Source: Pseudomonas putida (lineage in GTDB: Bacteria; Pseudomonadota; Gammaproteobacteria; Pseudomonadales; Pseudomonadaceae). Taken from it: a stretch of DNA of 64,000 nucleotides. Positions 52,697 through 63,982 of this stretch are shown here, in pieces (the stretch's first letter is position 1; each line of letters opens with the position of its first letter). Below the pieces are notes generated by a model. The model worked only from the letters and a program-made list of their open reading frames with translations. It was not told where the DNA came from and searched no databases. The DNA is taken from contig NZ_JANHLK010000003.1 in the NCBI RefSeq assembly GCF_028682635.1, positions 186,001 through 250,000 of the forward strand. The letters run 5' to 3'. Position numbers and translations under genes: made by a program.

Positions 52697-53879
52697 TCGA
52701 AGCTCCTTGATCAATTTTTTCGCAGCGTGCCCAACCAATGGCGCGCTGTCCGCCAGCCGCAATCCGACCTTCGCGCAGGCGGGTGAAGGTAAGCAGATTC
52801 GGGTCTTGTTGCAACGTATACCCGGCTAGCGCATCGGCCCCCTCGCAACCCTCTACCGCCAGGGTCACGCGCCCGGGCCAGGCGCTGTCGAGGTTGCCCT
52901 CACTGCTGATAGCGATATCAAAGAGGCGTTCGTGCTGCGTGAGGTTGAGCGCCAGATGACTGCTAAGGACCTCGCCACGGGACACCGCGCGCAAGGTTGT
53001 CAGGCTCCAGGCTCGACGGTCGTTGGCCAAAGGCAGGCGGAACCAGATCAGACCGGCCAGATGCGCCGGCGGATCCGCGCGCAACAGGGCAGCAAGTTTG
53101 CTCAATTGCAGTGGATCAGCCAACAACTCCTGACGCTGGCCGTTGCTTTCAATTGTTACTTCGCTTTCCACGACGGGCGCACCATCCACACTCGGCAACA
53201 ACGCTACCCCGTAAGCCGGCAGGGCCAGAAAAAAAGGTTTCGAGGTGATGCGGCTCCAGGCCATTGCCCATTGTCGAGCGCGGTCGGGATCAAACAAGCC
53301 GCGGCGGGGATCGGTCACGGCATGTACCTGCAACACACTGCTATCGACGGTGGATAACAAGGCCGGCAACTCTGGACTGTCGAGCCACGCTGGCAATGCA
53401 GTGATGCTCAAGGCCATGGACGGCGGTAGAACAGAATGCAGGTGCACAAGAAATTCACGATAGTCAGCTAGCCGGGCATTACCCGCATCGTGGTCGATTT
53501 CCACGCCGGCGAGGGCCAACCCCTGCTCCTGCCAATCGCTGATCAGTTGCTGGATCTGTTGCGTGACCTCGTTCTGGTTCAGCGACTGGAGCTGGCCATC
53601 AAGGCGAATTACTGCAATCAACGACCGGCCATCACGCTTGAGCAGTGCCGGATCGATCCGCGCCCGACTCCAGCCTGCCTGAGGGAATGCCTGTAATGCC
53701 AGCACTCGCAAGGTGGAAAAATCGGCGCGACTGTCCTGCAACGCCGCTTCGTGCGCGGGGGTCCATTGTCGTTGCCAGACATAGAGTTGTTGATCAAGTG
53801 GCGGTGCGTCCTGCTGTTCGCAACCACCGAGCAGCGCCAGCGTCATCAGTGAGACGATCACGCGAGTGAGGAAAACCAT
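52683..53879 (-). CDS. DUF3142 domain-containing lipoprotein
   Basis: 398 residues from the ATG at 53879. The N-terminus VFLTRVIVSLMTLALLGGC is a lipoprotein signal with lipobox LGGC. The rest has a TIM-barrel-like glycoside-hydrolase look (VEIDHDAGNARLADYREFL, SITALPAWLDS, LALPAYGVAL). DUF3142 is related to GH-like barrels without a characterised substrate. A longer frame from 53906 begins inside a terminator stem and is unlikely. Upstream partner of the 708-residue repeat protein. Confidence 0.86.
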   Translation of the reverse strand: MVFLTRVIVSLMTLALLGGCEQQDAPPLDQQLYVWQRQWTPAHEAALQDSRADFSTLRVLALQAFPQAGWSRARIDPALLKRDGRSLIAVIRLDGQLQSLNQNEVTQQIQQLISDWQEQGLALAGVEIDHDAGNARLADYREFLVHLHSVLPPSMALSITALPAWLDSPELPALLSTVDSSVLQVHAVTDPRRGLFDPDRARQWAMAWSRITSKPFFLALPAYGVALLPSVDGAPVVESEVTIESNGQRQELLADPLQLSKLAALLRADPPAHLAGLIWFRLPLANDRRAWSLTTLRAVSRGEVLSSHLALNLTQHERLFDIAISSEGNLDSAWPGRVTLAVEGCEGADALAGYTLQQDPNLLTFTRLREGRIAAGGQRAIGWARCEKIDQGASNVHP

Positions 53880-53906
53880 GAGAAAACGCCTGTCCCTGAA
53901 ATGCAC

Positions 53907-53929
53907 AAAGGGCCTTCTCGGCCCTTTTT
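53907..53929 (+). terminator. Intrinsic terminator, bidirectional
   Basis: Stem AAAGGGCC / GGCCCTTT with loop TTCTC and five T on the plus strand. On the minus strand it separates the flavo-iron-sulfur protein gene from DUF3142, with a weaker T run. Confidence 0.7.
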
Positions 53930-53989
53930 CGTTCTGCCCCTACCCTACTCAGCCATCGATCTGCAGGCAATGGTTTCCGTGATGATCCC

Positions 53990-56020
53990 TCAGAGGTCCA
54001 GGACCAAAGGCTGCGTGCCCTGAGCCGGCACTGCGCAACAGATCAGCACCTCACCTTCATCCGGGACCTCCGCTGGGGGCTGTGGATAGTTGACCTGGCC
54101 ACTGATCAACCGGGTCTTGCAGGTCCCGCAAGAGCCGCCACGGCAACTGAATTCCGGATGCAATCCGCGGCTTTCCGCCAGCTCCAGCAGACTGCCACCG
54201 TCCGGTTGCCAGCGAGCCTCCTTGGCCGAGCGCTGGAACACCACCGGCACCGAGGTCGTGGCCGCTGGCGGTTGTTCGATGACTACGGCGTCAGGGTCGG
54301 GCCGACGGCGTAACGTTGAGGGACCGAAGGTTTCGGCATGAATTCTGGCGTCGCGAATATCCAGTTCGCGCAGGGCGTCATACATCGCCTGGGTAAAACT
54401 GCCGGGGCCGCAGAGGACAAAATCCAGCTGATCGTAGTCCTCGACCTCAAGCAATTCCGAGAGCCGTGGAACATCGATACGTCCCGTCAAATCGAAATCT
54501 TCGCCCTCCCGAGCCTCCGGCTCCGGTTGACTGAGCAGGCGCACTACCCTGACCGCGTCGCCGGCATCCTCGAGCAAGCGGTTCACCTCTGGACGAAACG
54601 GTTGATCGGCCAGCGTGCGCGAACTCTGGAAGAACCAGGTCGGGCGGATACGGCGGGTGCGCAAGCCTTGGTAGACCACCTCACGCAACATCGACAGCAG
54701 CGGCGTAATTCCCACGCCCGCAGCCAACAACACCAACGGCCGACGTTCATGGGGTTCAACGGTGAAATGCCCCTGGGGCGCCCGGGCCTCCAAAACGTCA
54801 CCGACGCTAACCTGTTCATGCAGGTGCGAAGACACCCGACCGTCACGCTTCACACTGATACGGAAAAAGTCATCCGAAGGTGCACTCGACAGGCTGTAGG
54901 TGCGGATATGCGTTTCGCCATCGATGTTGAAGCGCAACGGTAAATGCTGCCCGGCGTGGAACAACGGCAATCCGGCGCCGTCGGCTGGCTCCATGTAGAT
55001 CGAGCGGATGTGCTGGCTTTCCGCCTCGATCCGCACCACCCGCAGCGGTCGCCATTGATCACCCAGAGCCTTGGCTTGCAGGCGTGCCGCGGCTTGGGCC
55101 CAAGTTCCCGTCAGCAGGCTGGTGGGTGAAACACCTTCAAAGCGCCAGCGTAAAGCAAGGGCGGCGGGACGACGAACAACCTGTTCCACGTGGAACATCC
55201 ACAAACGTTCGGCACCCTGAAACGCTTCAACCTGTGGGCCTTCAAGAATGATTTCGGTGCGCCCGCTGAGGTGCAACAGCTCACCGGAATTAAAATCAAT
55301 GAACAACAAACCGGCCTTGGGATTGACCAGCAGGTTGCCCAAAGTATTGAAAAAAAGGTTACCGGCGAAGTCGGGGATGGTCAGGCGATTGCCTTCCACC
55401 TGGACGAAACCCGACTGGCCGCCACGGTGGGAAACGTCCACCGAACGCACGCCATCGACATCCACATAACTGGCGACAAAGAAGGTGTCCGCCTCGGCGA
55501 TCATGGCCTTGGCCGCATCATCCAGTTCATTGAAGAGCTGGGCCGGACGTGTTGCAGGATCCTCCAGGGGGACCGTTTGATACTGCCTCAGTTGGATGTA
55601 TTGCGGGCAGTTGCCATAGGACTGATCCACTGTCACGGCAAATCCGCTCGCGGTCATCGCGCCGATATGCCCATTGATGCGATTGCGCCGGCGGGTATGC
55701 AGCTCAATGCCCAGCAGACCGATCGCCGCACCCGCGCTCAACTGCGCAGGATCATCACCAGCCGGCAAGCTGCTGAACTGCAACAATCCCGGTTCAGGTG
55801 AATGGGCGAAGCCCGGTTCACCTTCAAGCACGCTGGCCCAGGGATGACCGTGGGCATCGACCGCGCCGTACACCATGAACGGAAGCTGCTGATAGAAGCT
55901 GCGATGTTGATCCGGCATATGGTCGCGAATCACCCTGCGACCGAGAACGTCCATTCGCTCGCTGACGCCAATATGCGCCTGCAACTCTTTTTCGCCAGCA
56001 TGCCAAGGTGAATGGTCCAT
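53990..56020 (-). CDS. PNPOx-like / ferredoxin reductase / 2Fe-2S fusion oxidoreductase
   Basis: 676 residues in three modules. Residues about 40-300 form a pyridoxamine-phosphate-oxidase-like split barrel (FMVYGAVDAHGHPWASVL, RRNRINGHI, FVASYVDVDGVRSVDVSHRGG in part). Residues about 325-560 form a ferredoxin-NADP reductase unit with FAD motif RTYSLSSAP and NAD motif LLAAGVGITPLLSML. Residues about 595-676 are a plant-type 2Fe-2S domain with C626, C631, C634 and C661 or C662. This is a soluble electron-transfer chain from NAD(P)H to an FMN- or haem-like site; the substrate is unknown. A GST gene lies 62 bases upstream on the same strand. Confidence 0.9.
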   Translation of the reverse strand: MDHSPWHAGEKELQAHIGVSERMDVLGRRVIRDHMPDQHRSFYQQLPFMVYGAVDAHGHPWASVLEGEPGFAHSPEPGLLQFSSLPAGDDPAQLSAGAAIGLLGIELHTRRRNRINGHIGAMTASGFAVTVDQSYGNCPQYIQLRQYQTVPLEDPATRPAQLFNELDDAAKAMIAEADTFFVASYVDVDGVRSVDVSHRGGQSGFVQVEGNRLTIPDFAGNLFFNTLGNLLVNPKAGLLFIDFNSGELLHLSGRTEIILEGPQVEAFQGAERLWMFHVEQVVRRPAALALRWRFEGVSPTSLLTGTWAQAAARLQAKALGDQWRPLRVVRIEAESQHIRSIYMEPADGAGLPLFHAGQHLPLRFNIDGETHIRTYSLSSAPSDDFFRISVKRDGRVSSHLHEQVSVGDVLEARAPQGHFTVEPHERRPLVLLAAGVGITPLLSMLREVVYQGLRTRRIRPTWFFQSSRTLADQPFRPEVNRLLEDAGDAVRVVRLLSQPEPEAREGEDFDLTGRIDVPRLSELLEVEDYDQLDFVLCGPGSFTQAMYDALRELDIRDARIHAETFGPSTLRRRPDPDAVVIEQPPAATTSVPVVFQRSAKEARWQPDGGSLLELAESRGLHPEFSCRGGSCGTCKTRLISGQVNYPQPPAEVPDEGEVLICCAVPAQGTQPLVLDL

Positions 56021-56082
56021 TGCGGCGTCTCCCCTGCGCCATCGGCACAGCGTGAAGGCCCGACAAGGTCGGGCGAAAAATA

Positions 56083-56709
56083 TCAGGCAGTTTTTTGCAG
56101 GCCGGCGACAGTGCGTGGCATGCCGACAAAACCGGGCAAGGCTTCGACCCGTGCCAGCCAGGCGCGGATGTTGGCGTAGTCGTCCAGCGACACATTGCCC
56201 TCCGGTGCATGGGCGATGTAGCTGTAGGCCGCAACGTCGGCGATGGTCGGCTCGCTGCCGGTCAGGAAAGGCGTGTTGGCCAGTTCGTGATCGATCACCT
56301 TGAGCACGCTGTGGGCGTATGGAATCACTTCATCGGGGTTGTACGGCGCCCCAAACACCGTGATCAGTCGAGCCCGGGCGGGGCCAAAAGCAATGGGCCC
56401 GGCAGCGACCGACAACCAGCGCTGCACTTTGGCGGCACCGACCGGATCGGCTGGCAGCCAGCGACCGTTACCGTATTTTTGCGCCAGGTAGACCAGGATG
56501 GCATTGGAGTCCGCCAGCACCACACCCTGATCGTCCAGCACCGGAACCTGTCCAAAGGCGTTGAGCGCCAGGTACTCCGGTTTTTTGTGCTCGCCCTTGG
56601 CCAGGTCGACGAAGATCAGCTCAGTCGGCAGTTGCAGCAGCGACAGCATCAGTTCCACACGATGAGCGTGGCCGGAACGTGGGAAGTTGTAGAGCTTGAT
56701 TGCTTGCAT
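56083..56709 (-). CDS. Glutathione S-transferase
   Basis: 208 residues. N-terminal thioredoxin-like domain ([39 protein letters not shown] with the glutathione-binding Asp-Ser) and an alpha-helical C-terminal domain (about 90-205, with [15 protein letters not shown]). GGAG precedes the ATG. Probably co-transcribed with the flavo-iron-sulfur protein, which suggests a detoxification context. A LysR gene lies upstream on the same strand. Confidence 0.93.
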   Translation of the reverse strand: MQAIKLYNFPRSGHAHRVELMLSLLQLPTELIFVDLAKGEHKKPEYLALNAFGQVPVLDDQGVVLADSNAILVYLAQKYGNGRWLPADPVGAAKVQRWLSVAAGPIAFGPARARLITVFGAPYNPDEVIPYAHSVLKVIDHELANTPFLTGSEPTIADVAAYSYIAHAPEGNVSLDDYANIRAWLARVEALPGFVGMPRTVAGLQKTA

Positions 56710-56837
56710 GGTCGACTCCGCAGGTCAGTGGCGCTGTCAGGAGAGATCAGCACCGATGGCGGTCATCTTCCACTAGCCACCAAAACAACAGAATAACCAG
56801 CGAACGCAATCCATTATTTCACCCACTGAAACAAACA

Positions 56838-57740
56838 TCACTCCTGCAGTGCCGGATGCTCTCGAAGTGTCTTCACCGTAAAGTCGACAAAACTGCGAAC
56901 TCGCGCCGCGGCCTTGCGCCCACCCTGGTAGAGCACATGAATGGGCAATGGCGGCATTTCGAACTCCGCCAGAACGATCTCAAGCTCCCCGGCCGCCACT
57001 TTACTCGCCGACTGATAGGACAGCACCCTGGTGAAGCCCAGCCCGAGCGCGGCGGCATTAATGGCCGCCTGATTCGCCGTCACTGTCAGGCGCGGTTCTG
57101 CTCGGACACTCAATGGCTCACCCCGCTCGAGAAACGGCCAGTGTTTTAACTGGCCAATGGCGGAAGTCGCAATAATCGGCGCCTGAGCCAGCTCTTGCGG
57201 GTGTGTTGGCCGACCATGCACGGCCAGAAATTGCGGTGATGCACAAATCACCCGCCGCACTTCGCCCACTCGAATCGCGTGCTGGTTGCTGTCAGGCAAC
57301 TCACCAATGCGGATGGCCACATCGACGCCCTCCTCCACCACACTCACTATCCGGTCTACCAGCAGTGCATTGATCGTAACGTCAGGAAATTGCGTGAGAA
57401 AACTCACCATCAGCGGTGTGACAAACAACTCACCAAACAAAACCGGCGCCGTGATCGTCAGTTGCCCACGGGGCTGGGCGTGACTGCCCGCCGCCGAGTC
57501 CTCAGCTTCCTGCACCTCCGCGAGAATTCTCCGACAGTCCTCCAGATAACGCTGACCCGCCTCGGTCAAGTACACAGTGCGCGTAGTGCGCGTGAACAGC
57601 TGCGTGCCGATTCGCTTCTCCAGCGCCGCCACTGCCCGGGTGACACTGGCGGCGGACATGCCCAAACGCCGGGCCGCCGCCGAAAAGCCCTGGTCCTGGG
57701 CGACGGCGGCGAAGACCTGCATTTCCTGGAAGCGGTCCAT
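56838..57740 (-). CDS. LysR-type transcriptional regulator
   Basis: 300 residues. Winged helix at residues 1-60 (QEMQVFAAVAQDQGFSAAARRLGMS, VTRAVAALEKRIGTQLFTR in part) and substrate-binding domain (about 88-295). It belongs to the CrgA/DmlR-like group by the SxxSVTRAVAxLE pattern. Likely controls the downstream GST and oxidoreductase genes; no divergent target is present. The glmS terminator lies just upstream. Confidence 0.92.
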   Translation of the reverse strand: MDRFQEMQVFAAVAQDQGFSAAARRLGMSAASVTRAVAALEKRIGTQLFTRTTRTVYLTEAGQRYLEDCRRILAEVQEAEDSAAGSHAQPRGQLTITAPVLFGELFVTPLMVSFLTQFPDVTINALLVDRIVSVVEEGVDVAIRIGELPDSNQHAIRVGEVRRVICASPQFLAVHGRPTHPQELAQAPIIATSAIGQLKHWPFLERGEPLSVRAEPRLTVTANQAAINAAALGLGFTRVLSYQSASKVAAGELEIVLAEFEMPPLPIHVLYQGGRKAAARVRSFVDFTVKTLREHPALQE

Positions 57741-57761
57741 GGGCGAGTCCTCGATTCAGAT

Positions 57762-57794
57762 AAAAAAAATCGCAACCAGATGGCTGCGATTTTT
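57762..57794 (-). terminator. Intrinsic terminator of glmS
   Basis: Minus-strand stem AAAAATCGCA / TGCGATTTTT with a ten-base loop, followed by TTT, 25 bases after the glmS stop. Confidence 0.88.
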
Positions 57795-57818
57795 AAGGTT
57801 CGATCAGCTGTGGATAAC

Positions 57819-59651
57819 TTATTCCACAGTCACCGATTTCGCCAGGTTGCGCGGCTGGTCGACGTCGGTGCCTTTCAGCACGGCCACGTAGTACGACAGC
57901 AACTGCAGCGGGATGGTGTAGAGGATCGGCGACAGGATGTCGTGGATGTGCGGCATCTGCACCACGTGCGTGCCTTCACCATTGGTCATGCCGGCCTTCT
58001 CGTCAGCGAAGACGATAAGTTCGCCACCACGCGCACGAACTTCCTGGAGGTTGGACTTCAGTTTCTCCAGCAGTTCGTTGTTCGGCGCCACTGTCACCAC
58101 TGGCATGTCGTTATCCACAAGCGCCAACGGGCCGTGTTTCAACTCGCCTGCAGGGTAGGCTTCGGCGTGGATGTAGGAGATTTCCTTGAGCTTGAGCGCC
58201 CCTTCCATCGCGACCGGGAATTGTGCGCCACGGCCCAGGAACAGGGTGTGATTCTTCTCGGCGAACAGCTCCGCGATTTTTTCCACAGTGCTGTCCATCG
58301 CAAGGGCTTCACCCAGACGGGTTGGCAAGCGACGCAGCTCTTCGACCAGCGTTGCTTCAACGCCTTTGGCCAACGAGCCGTGAACCTGGCCCAGGGACAG
58401 GGTCAGCAACAACAGACCGACCAATTGCGTGGTGAAGGCTTTGGTAGACGCCACGCCGATTTCGCGACCGGCCTGGGTCAGCAGGGTCAGGTCTGATTCA
58501 CGCACCAGCGAGCTGATGCCGACGTTGCAGATGGCCAGGCTGGCGAGAAAACCCAGTTCCTTGGCATTGCGCAGCGCCGCCAAGGTGTCGGCGGTTTCGC
58601 CGGACTGGGAGATGGTCACGAACAGCGTGTCAGGTTGCACTACGACTTTGCGATAGCGGAACTCGCTGGCGACTTCGACCTGGCACGGGATGCCGGCCAG
58701 TTCTTCCAGCCAGTAACGGGCAACCATGCCGGCGTGGTAGCTGGTGCCGCAGGCGACGATCTGCACATTGCGCACTTTGGCGAACAGCTCAGCGGCCTGT
58801 GGGCCGAAAGCCTGGACCAGCACGCCGTTCGGGCTCAAGCGACCTTCCAGGGTGCGCTGCACCACGGACGGTTGCTCGTGGATTTCCTTGAGCATGAAAT
58901 GGCGGAATTCGCCTTTTTCCGCCGCTTCGGCGCCGTCGCGATACTGCACGCTCTCACGCTCGACAGCCTTGCCGCTGACATCCCAGATCTGCACGCTGTC
59001 GCGGCGAATTTCGGCGATGTCGCCCTCTTCCAGGTACATGAAACGGTCAGTCACCTGACGCAGCGCCAATTGGTCGGACGCCAGGAAATTCTCACCCAGG
59101 CCCAGGCCGATCACCAGAGGGCTGCCACTGCGGGCCGCTACCAGGCGATCCGGTTGCTGCGCGCTGATCACCGCCAGGCCGTAAGCACCGTGCAGCTCCT
59201 TCACCGTTGCCTTGAGGGCCTCGGTCAGGTCGGCGATATCCTTGAGTTTATGGTTCAGCAGGTGAGCGATGACTTCGGTGTCAGTGTCCGAGGTGAACAC
59301 GTAACCCAAGGCTTTCAGTTGTTCACGCAGGGCTTCATGGTTTTCGATGATGCCGTTGTGCACCACGGCCAGGTCGCCGGAGAAGTGCGGGTGCGCGTTG
59401 CGCTCGCAGGGTGCACCGTGAGTGGCCCAGCGCGTGTGGGCAATGCCCAGTCGACCAACCAGTGCTTCTTCGGCCAATGCCTGCTCAAGTTCGCTGACCT
59501 TGCCCGGGCGACGCACGCGCTCGAGCTTCTGATCGTTGGTGTACACCGCCACGCCCGCGCTGTCATACCCACGGTATTCCAGACGCTTGAGGCCTTCGAC
59601 CAGGATGGCGGTGATGTTACGTTCTGCGACTGCGCCAACAATTCCACACAT
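57819..59651 (-). CDS. glmS: Glutamine-fructose-6-phosphate aminotransferase GlmS
   Basis: 610 residues. Makes glucosamine-6-phosphate for peptidoglycan and LPS. The N-terminal Cys nucleophile is exposed in MCGIVGAVA; the glutaminase domain contains [18 protein letters not shown] and HNGIIENHE. Two SIS domains follow ([47 protein letters not shown]). The ending [11 protein letters not shown] is typical. It begins one base after the glmR stop, with GGAG inside the glmR end, so the two are coupled. There is no room for a glmS ribozyme. Confidence 0.98.
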   Translation of the reverse strand: MCGIVGAVAERNITAILVEGLKRLEYRGYDSAGVAVYTNDQKLERVRRPGKVSELEQALAEEALVGRLGIAHTRWATHGAPCERNAHPHFSGDLAVVHNGIIENHEALREQLKALGYVFTSDTDTEVIAHLLNHKLKDIADLTEALKATVKELHGAYGLAVISAQQPDRLVAARSGSPLVIGLGLGENFLASDQLALRQVTDRFMYLEEGDIAEIRRDSVQIWDVSGKAVERESVQYRDGAEAAEKGEFRHFMLKEIHEQPSVVQRTLEGRLSPNGVLVQAFGPQAAELFAKVRNVQIVACGTSYHAGMVARYWLEELAGIPCQVEVASEFRYRKVVVQPDTLFVTISQSGETADTLAALRNAKELGFLASLAICNVGISSLVRESDLTLLTQAGREIGVASTKAFTTQLVGLLLLTLSLGQVHGSLAKGVEATLVEELRRLPTRLGEALAMDSTVEKIAELFAEKNHTLFLGRGAQFPVAMEGALKLKEISYIHAEAYPAGELKHGPLALVDNDMPVVTVAPNNELLEKLKSNLQEVRARGGELIVFADEKAGMTNGEGTHVVQMPHIHDILSPILYTIPLQLLSYYVAVLKGTDVDQPRNLAKSVTVE

Positions 59652-59652
59652 G

Positions 59653-60429
59653 TTATTTCTCCTGACTGACAGCCGCGCAAATCAAAGTGATACCGCGGGC
59701 TTGAATCTGATCCCGCGCTTCGAGCGACAGGCGATCATCGGTAATAAGGGTATGGACGCTGCTCCAGGGCAGCTCCAGGTTGGGAATCTTGCGACCGATC
59801 TTGTCGGCCTCCACCATCACGACCACTTCACGGGCGACTTCGGCCATGACCCGGCTCAGTCCCAGCAATTCGTTGAAGGTGGTTGTACCGCGGACCAGAT
59901 CAATACCATCGGCACCGATGAACAATTGATCGAAGTCGTAGGAGCGTAGGACCTGCTCGGCGACCTGCCCCTGAAAGGATTCAGAATGCGGGTCCCAGGT
60001 GCCGCCGGTCATCAACAGCACCGGCTCATGCTCGAGTTCGCTCAAGGCGTTGGCGACGTGCAGGGAGTTGGTCATCACCACCAGGCCCGGTTGCTGGCCC
60101 AATTGCGGAATCATCGAGGCAGTCGTGCTGCCACTGTCTATGATGATACGTGCATGTTCGCGAATGCGAGTGACGGCTGCGCGGGCGATGGCCTGTTTGT
60201 AGCTGGAGATGGGTTGACTCAGGTCGGCAACCAACTCCTGAGGCAGGGTGATCGCACCGCCATAACGACGCAGCAGCAGGCCGTTGCTCTCAAGGGCCGC
60301 CAGATCCTTGCGAATCGTAACTTCAGAGGTTTCGAAACGCTTGGCAAGCTCATCCACACTGACTTCACCCTGCTCATTGAGCAAGGCAAGAATGTTGTGG
60401 CGTCTCTGGGGCGTGTTGCGCTTCGACAT
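59653..60429 (-). CDS. glmR: DeoR-family regulator (GlmR-like)
   Basis: 258 residues from the ATG at 60429 ([16 protein letters not shown]); the longer frame runs into the promoter. DeoR helix-turn-helix at about 6-57 ([21 protein letters not shown]) and a sugar-phosphate sensing domain (about 75-250, with [40 protein letters not shown]). Adjacent to glmS and one gene from glmU in Pseudomonas, so control of amino-sugar metabolism is expected. The symbol follows P. aeruginosa usage. Confidence 0.9.
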   Translation of the reverse strand: MSKRNTPQRRHNILALLNEQGEVSVDELAKRFETSEVTIRKDLAALESNGLLLRRYGGAITLPQELVADLSQPISSYKQAIARAAVTRIREHARIIIDSGSTTASMIPQLGQQPGLVVMTNSLHVANALSELEHEPVLLMTGGTWDPHSESFQGQVAEQVLRSYDFDQLFIGADGIDLVRGTTTFNELLGLSRVMAEVAREVVVMVEADKIGRKIPNLELPWSSVHTLITDDRLSLEARDQIQARGITLICAAVSQEK

Positions 60430-60516
60430 GATTTGGTAAGTTTCGATTCGAAAGATAACGAAAGCAATCAAACCCTATCAGGGAAACTTCGTCAAGCGAC
60501 TAACAATAAAAAGACC

Positions 60517-60711
60517 TGTGGATAAAAACATTAACGGCAAGCCTCCTGAGCTAGCGAGACTTGCCGATTAATATAATTGACAGCCTGTGAATAACTGCTA
60601 CCCATCATTCAGGTGTGGATAACTTAGCTCTTCTTGATCTTTACCGGGCGCTTCCAGCCATCGATATTCTTCTGGCGAGCCCGACCAACCGCCAACTGCG
60701 CTTTATCCACA
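60517..60711. promoter_or_regulatory. Cluster of DnaA-box matches between glmR and glmU
   Basis: Exact TTATNCACA matches at 60517-60525, 60586-60594 and 60614-60622 (all as TGTGNATAA) and at 60703-60711 (as TTATCCACA, inside glmU). Three fall within the 194-base gap, which is A+T-rich. Further exact matches lie at 57809-57817, 58111-58119 and 61877-61885. Binding by DnaA is inferred from sequence alone. Confidence 0.5.
60521..60566 (-). terminator. Intrinsic terminator of glmU
   Basis: Minus-strand arms CGGCAAG (60566-60560) and CTTGCCG (60541-60535), with an inner CTC/GAG pairing, are followed by TTAATGTTTTT. It overlaps one DnaA-box match. Confidence 0.75.
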
Positions 60712-61991
60712 GTTGAAGTAATAGTCGAGCCGGCCGCGGTGGTCGCACCGTCCAGGATATCCACAGGTGCAACCAAAGAGTTGTTGGAACCGATAAATAC
60801 GTCTTCTCCCAGCACGGTTTTCCACTTGTTGGCGCCATCGTAGTTGCAGGTGATGGTGCCAGCGCCGATGTTGGTGCGCGCACCCACTTCGGCATCACCC
60901 AGATAGGTCAGGTGGCCGGCCTTGGCACCTTCGCCCAGGTGAGCATTTTTCAATTCGACAAAGTTACCCACATGCGCCCGCGGTTCGAGCACGGTGCCTG
61001 GACGCAAACGTGCGAACGGACCAGCATCGCTGCCTTCGCCGAGAATAGCGCCTTCGATATGGCTGTTGGCCTTGATCACCACGCCTTTACGCAGGGTGCT
61101 GTCCTTGATCACGCAGTTCGGGCCGATCACCACGTCATCTTCGATGACGACGTTGCCTTCGAGGATCACGTTGATATCGATCAGCACATCGCGACCCACG
61201 CTGACTTCACCGCGAACATCAAATCGGGCCGGGTCGCGCAGGGTTACGCCTTGAGCCATCAAGCGACGGCCGGCGCGCAGCTGATAATGACGCTCAAGAT
61301 CGGAAAGCTGCTTGCGGTCGTTGGCGCCCTGCACTTCCATGGCGTCGTGGGGTTGTTCGGTGGCCACCACCAGACCATCGTTAACCGCCATTTCGATGAC
61401 GTCGGTCAGGTAATACTCGCCCTGGGCGTTGTTGTTCGACAGACGACCGGTCCAGTCGGCCAGGCGATCGGCGGGTACCGCAAGAATGCCGGTGTTGCCT
61501 TCGTTGATGGCGCGCTGAGCTTCAGTGGCGTCCTTGTGCTCGACGATGGCGCAGACCTTTCCGTCAGCGTCGCGAACGATTCGGCCGTAACCGGTTGCGT
61601 CATCCAGCTCGACGGTGAGCAGGCCCATCTGCCCTGGAACTACCAGCTTGAGCAAGCGCTGCAGGGTTTCGATTTCAATCAACGGCACATCACCGTAAAG
61701 CACCAGCACGGTGTCGGCCTTGATGAAGGGTACCGCCTGGGCCACGGCATGGCCGGTGCCCAATTGTTTGTCCTGGAGGACGAAGTTCAGATCGTCAGCG
61801 GCCAGGCGCTCGCGGACTACATCGGCACCATGGCCGATCACCACGTGGATGCGCTGTGGATCAAGTTGTCGGGCGCTGTGGATAACATGGCCAAGCATCG
61901 AATTGCCGGCAATCGGGTGCAAGACTTTCGGCAGGGCCGAACGCATGCGGGTGCCTTGGCCAGCAGCGAGGATAACGATTTCAAGAGACAT
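60624..61991 (-). CDS. glmU: Bifunctional GlmU (acetyltransferase / uridylyltransferase)
   Basis: 455 residues. The N-terminal nucleotidyltransferase domain has [26 protein letters not shown] signature (LAAGQGTRM, residues 7-15), YGDVPLI and GYGRIVRD. The C-terminal left-handed beta-helix acetyltransferase shows hexapeptide repeats ([32 protein letters not shown]) with the catalytic-type His in EGAKAGHL. It makes UDP-GlcNAc from GlcN-1-P, next to GlmS in the same pathway. Last gene before the atp operon, with its own terminator. Confidence 0.98.
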   Translation of the reverse strand: MSLEIVILAAGQGTRMRSALPKVLHPIAGNSMLGHVIHSARQLDPQRIHVVIGHGADVVRERLAADDLNFVLQDKQLGTGHAVAQAVPFIKADTVLVLYGDVPLIEIETLQRLLKLVVPGQMGLLTVELDDATGYGRIVRDADGKVCAIVEHKDATEAQRAINEGNTGILAVPADRLADWTGRLSNNNAQGEYYLTDVIEMAVNDGLVVATEQPHDAMEVQGANDRKQLSDLERHYQLRAGRRLMAQGVTLRDPARFDVRGEVSVGRDVLIDINVILEGNVVIEDDVVIGPNCVIKDSTLRKGVVIKANSHIEGAILGEGSDAGPFARLRPGTVLEPRAHVGNFVELKNAHLGEGAKAGHLTYLGDAEVGARTNIGAGTITCNYDGANKWKTVLGEDVFIGSNNSLVAPVDILDGATTAAGSTITSTVDKAQLAVGRARQKNIDGWKRPVKIKKS

Positions 61992-62052
61992 GACTGGCTA
62001 CCAATCCTGGGTGGTCAGCGGCTGCGACCAACGTGATGAATTTCGGAAAGAA

Positions 62053-62078
62053 AAAAGGGTAGCCGAGGCTACCCTTTT
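62053..62078 (-). terminator. Intrinsic terminator of the atp operon
   Basis: Twelve-base-pair stem AAAAGGGTAGCC / GGCTACCCTTTT with a GA loop; on the minus strand a run of T follows (TTTTTTCTTT). It ends the atp operon 26 bases after atpC. Confidence 0.92.
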
Positions 62079-62104
62079 TAATCAATCACACAACAAGCGC
62101 AGCC

Positions 62105-62530
62105 TTAGTGGCCGAACTTCTTGCGGATCTGCTGGACGGTGCGCAGCTGAGCTGCGGCCTCGGCCAGGCGTGCGGCAGCGGAGCCGTAATCGAATTCCGC
62201 GCCACGTTCATGCAAGGCCTTCTCGGCAGCCTTGACGGCTTCCTGAGCAGAGGCTTCATCCAGGTCGGCAGCACGTTGCACGGTATCGGCAAGAACCTTG
62301 ACCATGTTCGGCTGAACCTCGAGGAAACCACCGGAGATGTAATACACCTCCTCTTCCCCGCCCTGCTTGACCAGGCGGATCGGACCTGGCTTGAGATTAG
62401 TGATCAGCGGCGCGTGACCCAGAGCGATACCAAGATCACCCAGTGCACCGTGCGCAATCACCATCTCGACCAGACCGGAAAAGATTTCCCCTTCCGCGCT
62501 GACGATATCGCAATGGACTGTCATAGCCAT
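62105..62530 (-). CDS. atpC: ATP synthase epsilon subunit AtpC
   Basis: 141 residues. N-terminal beta-sandwich ([50 protein letters not shown]) and the two-helix C-terminal domain (about 90-140), which in this subunit can inhibit ATP hydrolysis. GAGG lies seven bases before the ATG. Last gene of the atp operon, 45 bases after atpD. Confidence 0.97.
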   Translation of the reverse strand: MAMTVHCDIVSAEGEIFSGLVEMVIAHGALGDLGIALGHAPLITNLKPGPIRLVKQGGEEEVYYISGGFLEVQPNMVKVLADTVQRAADLDEASAQEAVKAAEKALHERGAEFDYGSAAARLAEAAAQLRTVQQIRKKFGH

Positions 62531-62575
62531 CTGATTGCCTCAACCTAAATTAGCGCCCGTTTCCGGGCGCCGGGA

Positions 62576-63982
<1,407 letters not shown>

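Noticed and set aside
59640..59660. glmS ribozyme/riboswitch
   Set aside because: Only one base separates glmR from glmS, so there is no leader to hold the ribozyme, which is also a Gram-positive feature.
60472..60623. oriC in the A+T-rich glmR-glmU gap with DnaA boxes
   Set aside because: The pseudomonad oriC lies beyond the atp operon near dnaA/rpmH; here there is no dnaA, no 13-mer-like array, and a terminator explains part of the A+T content.
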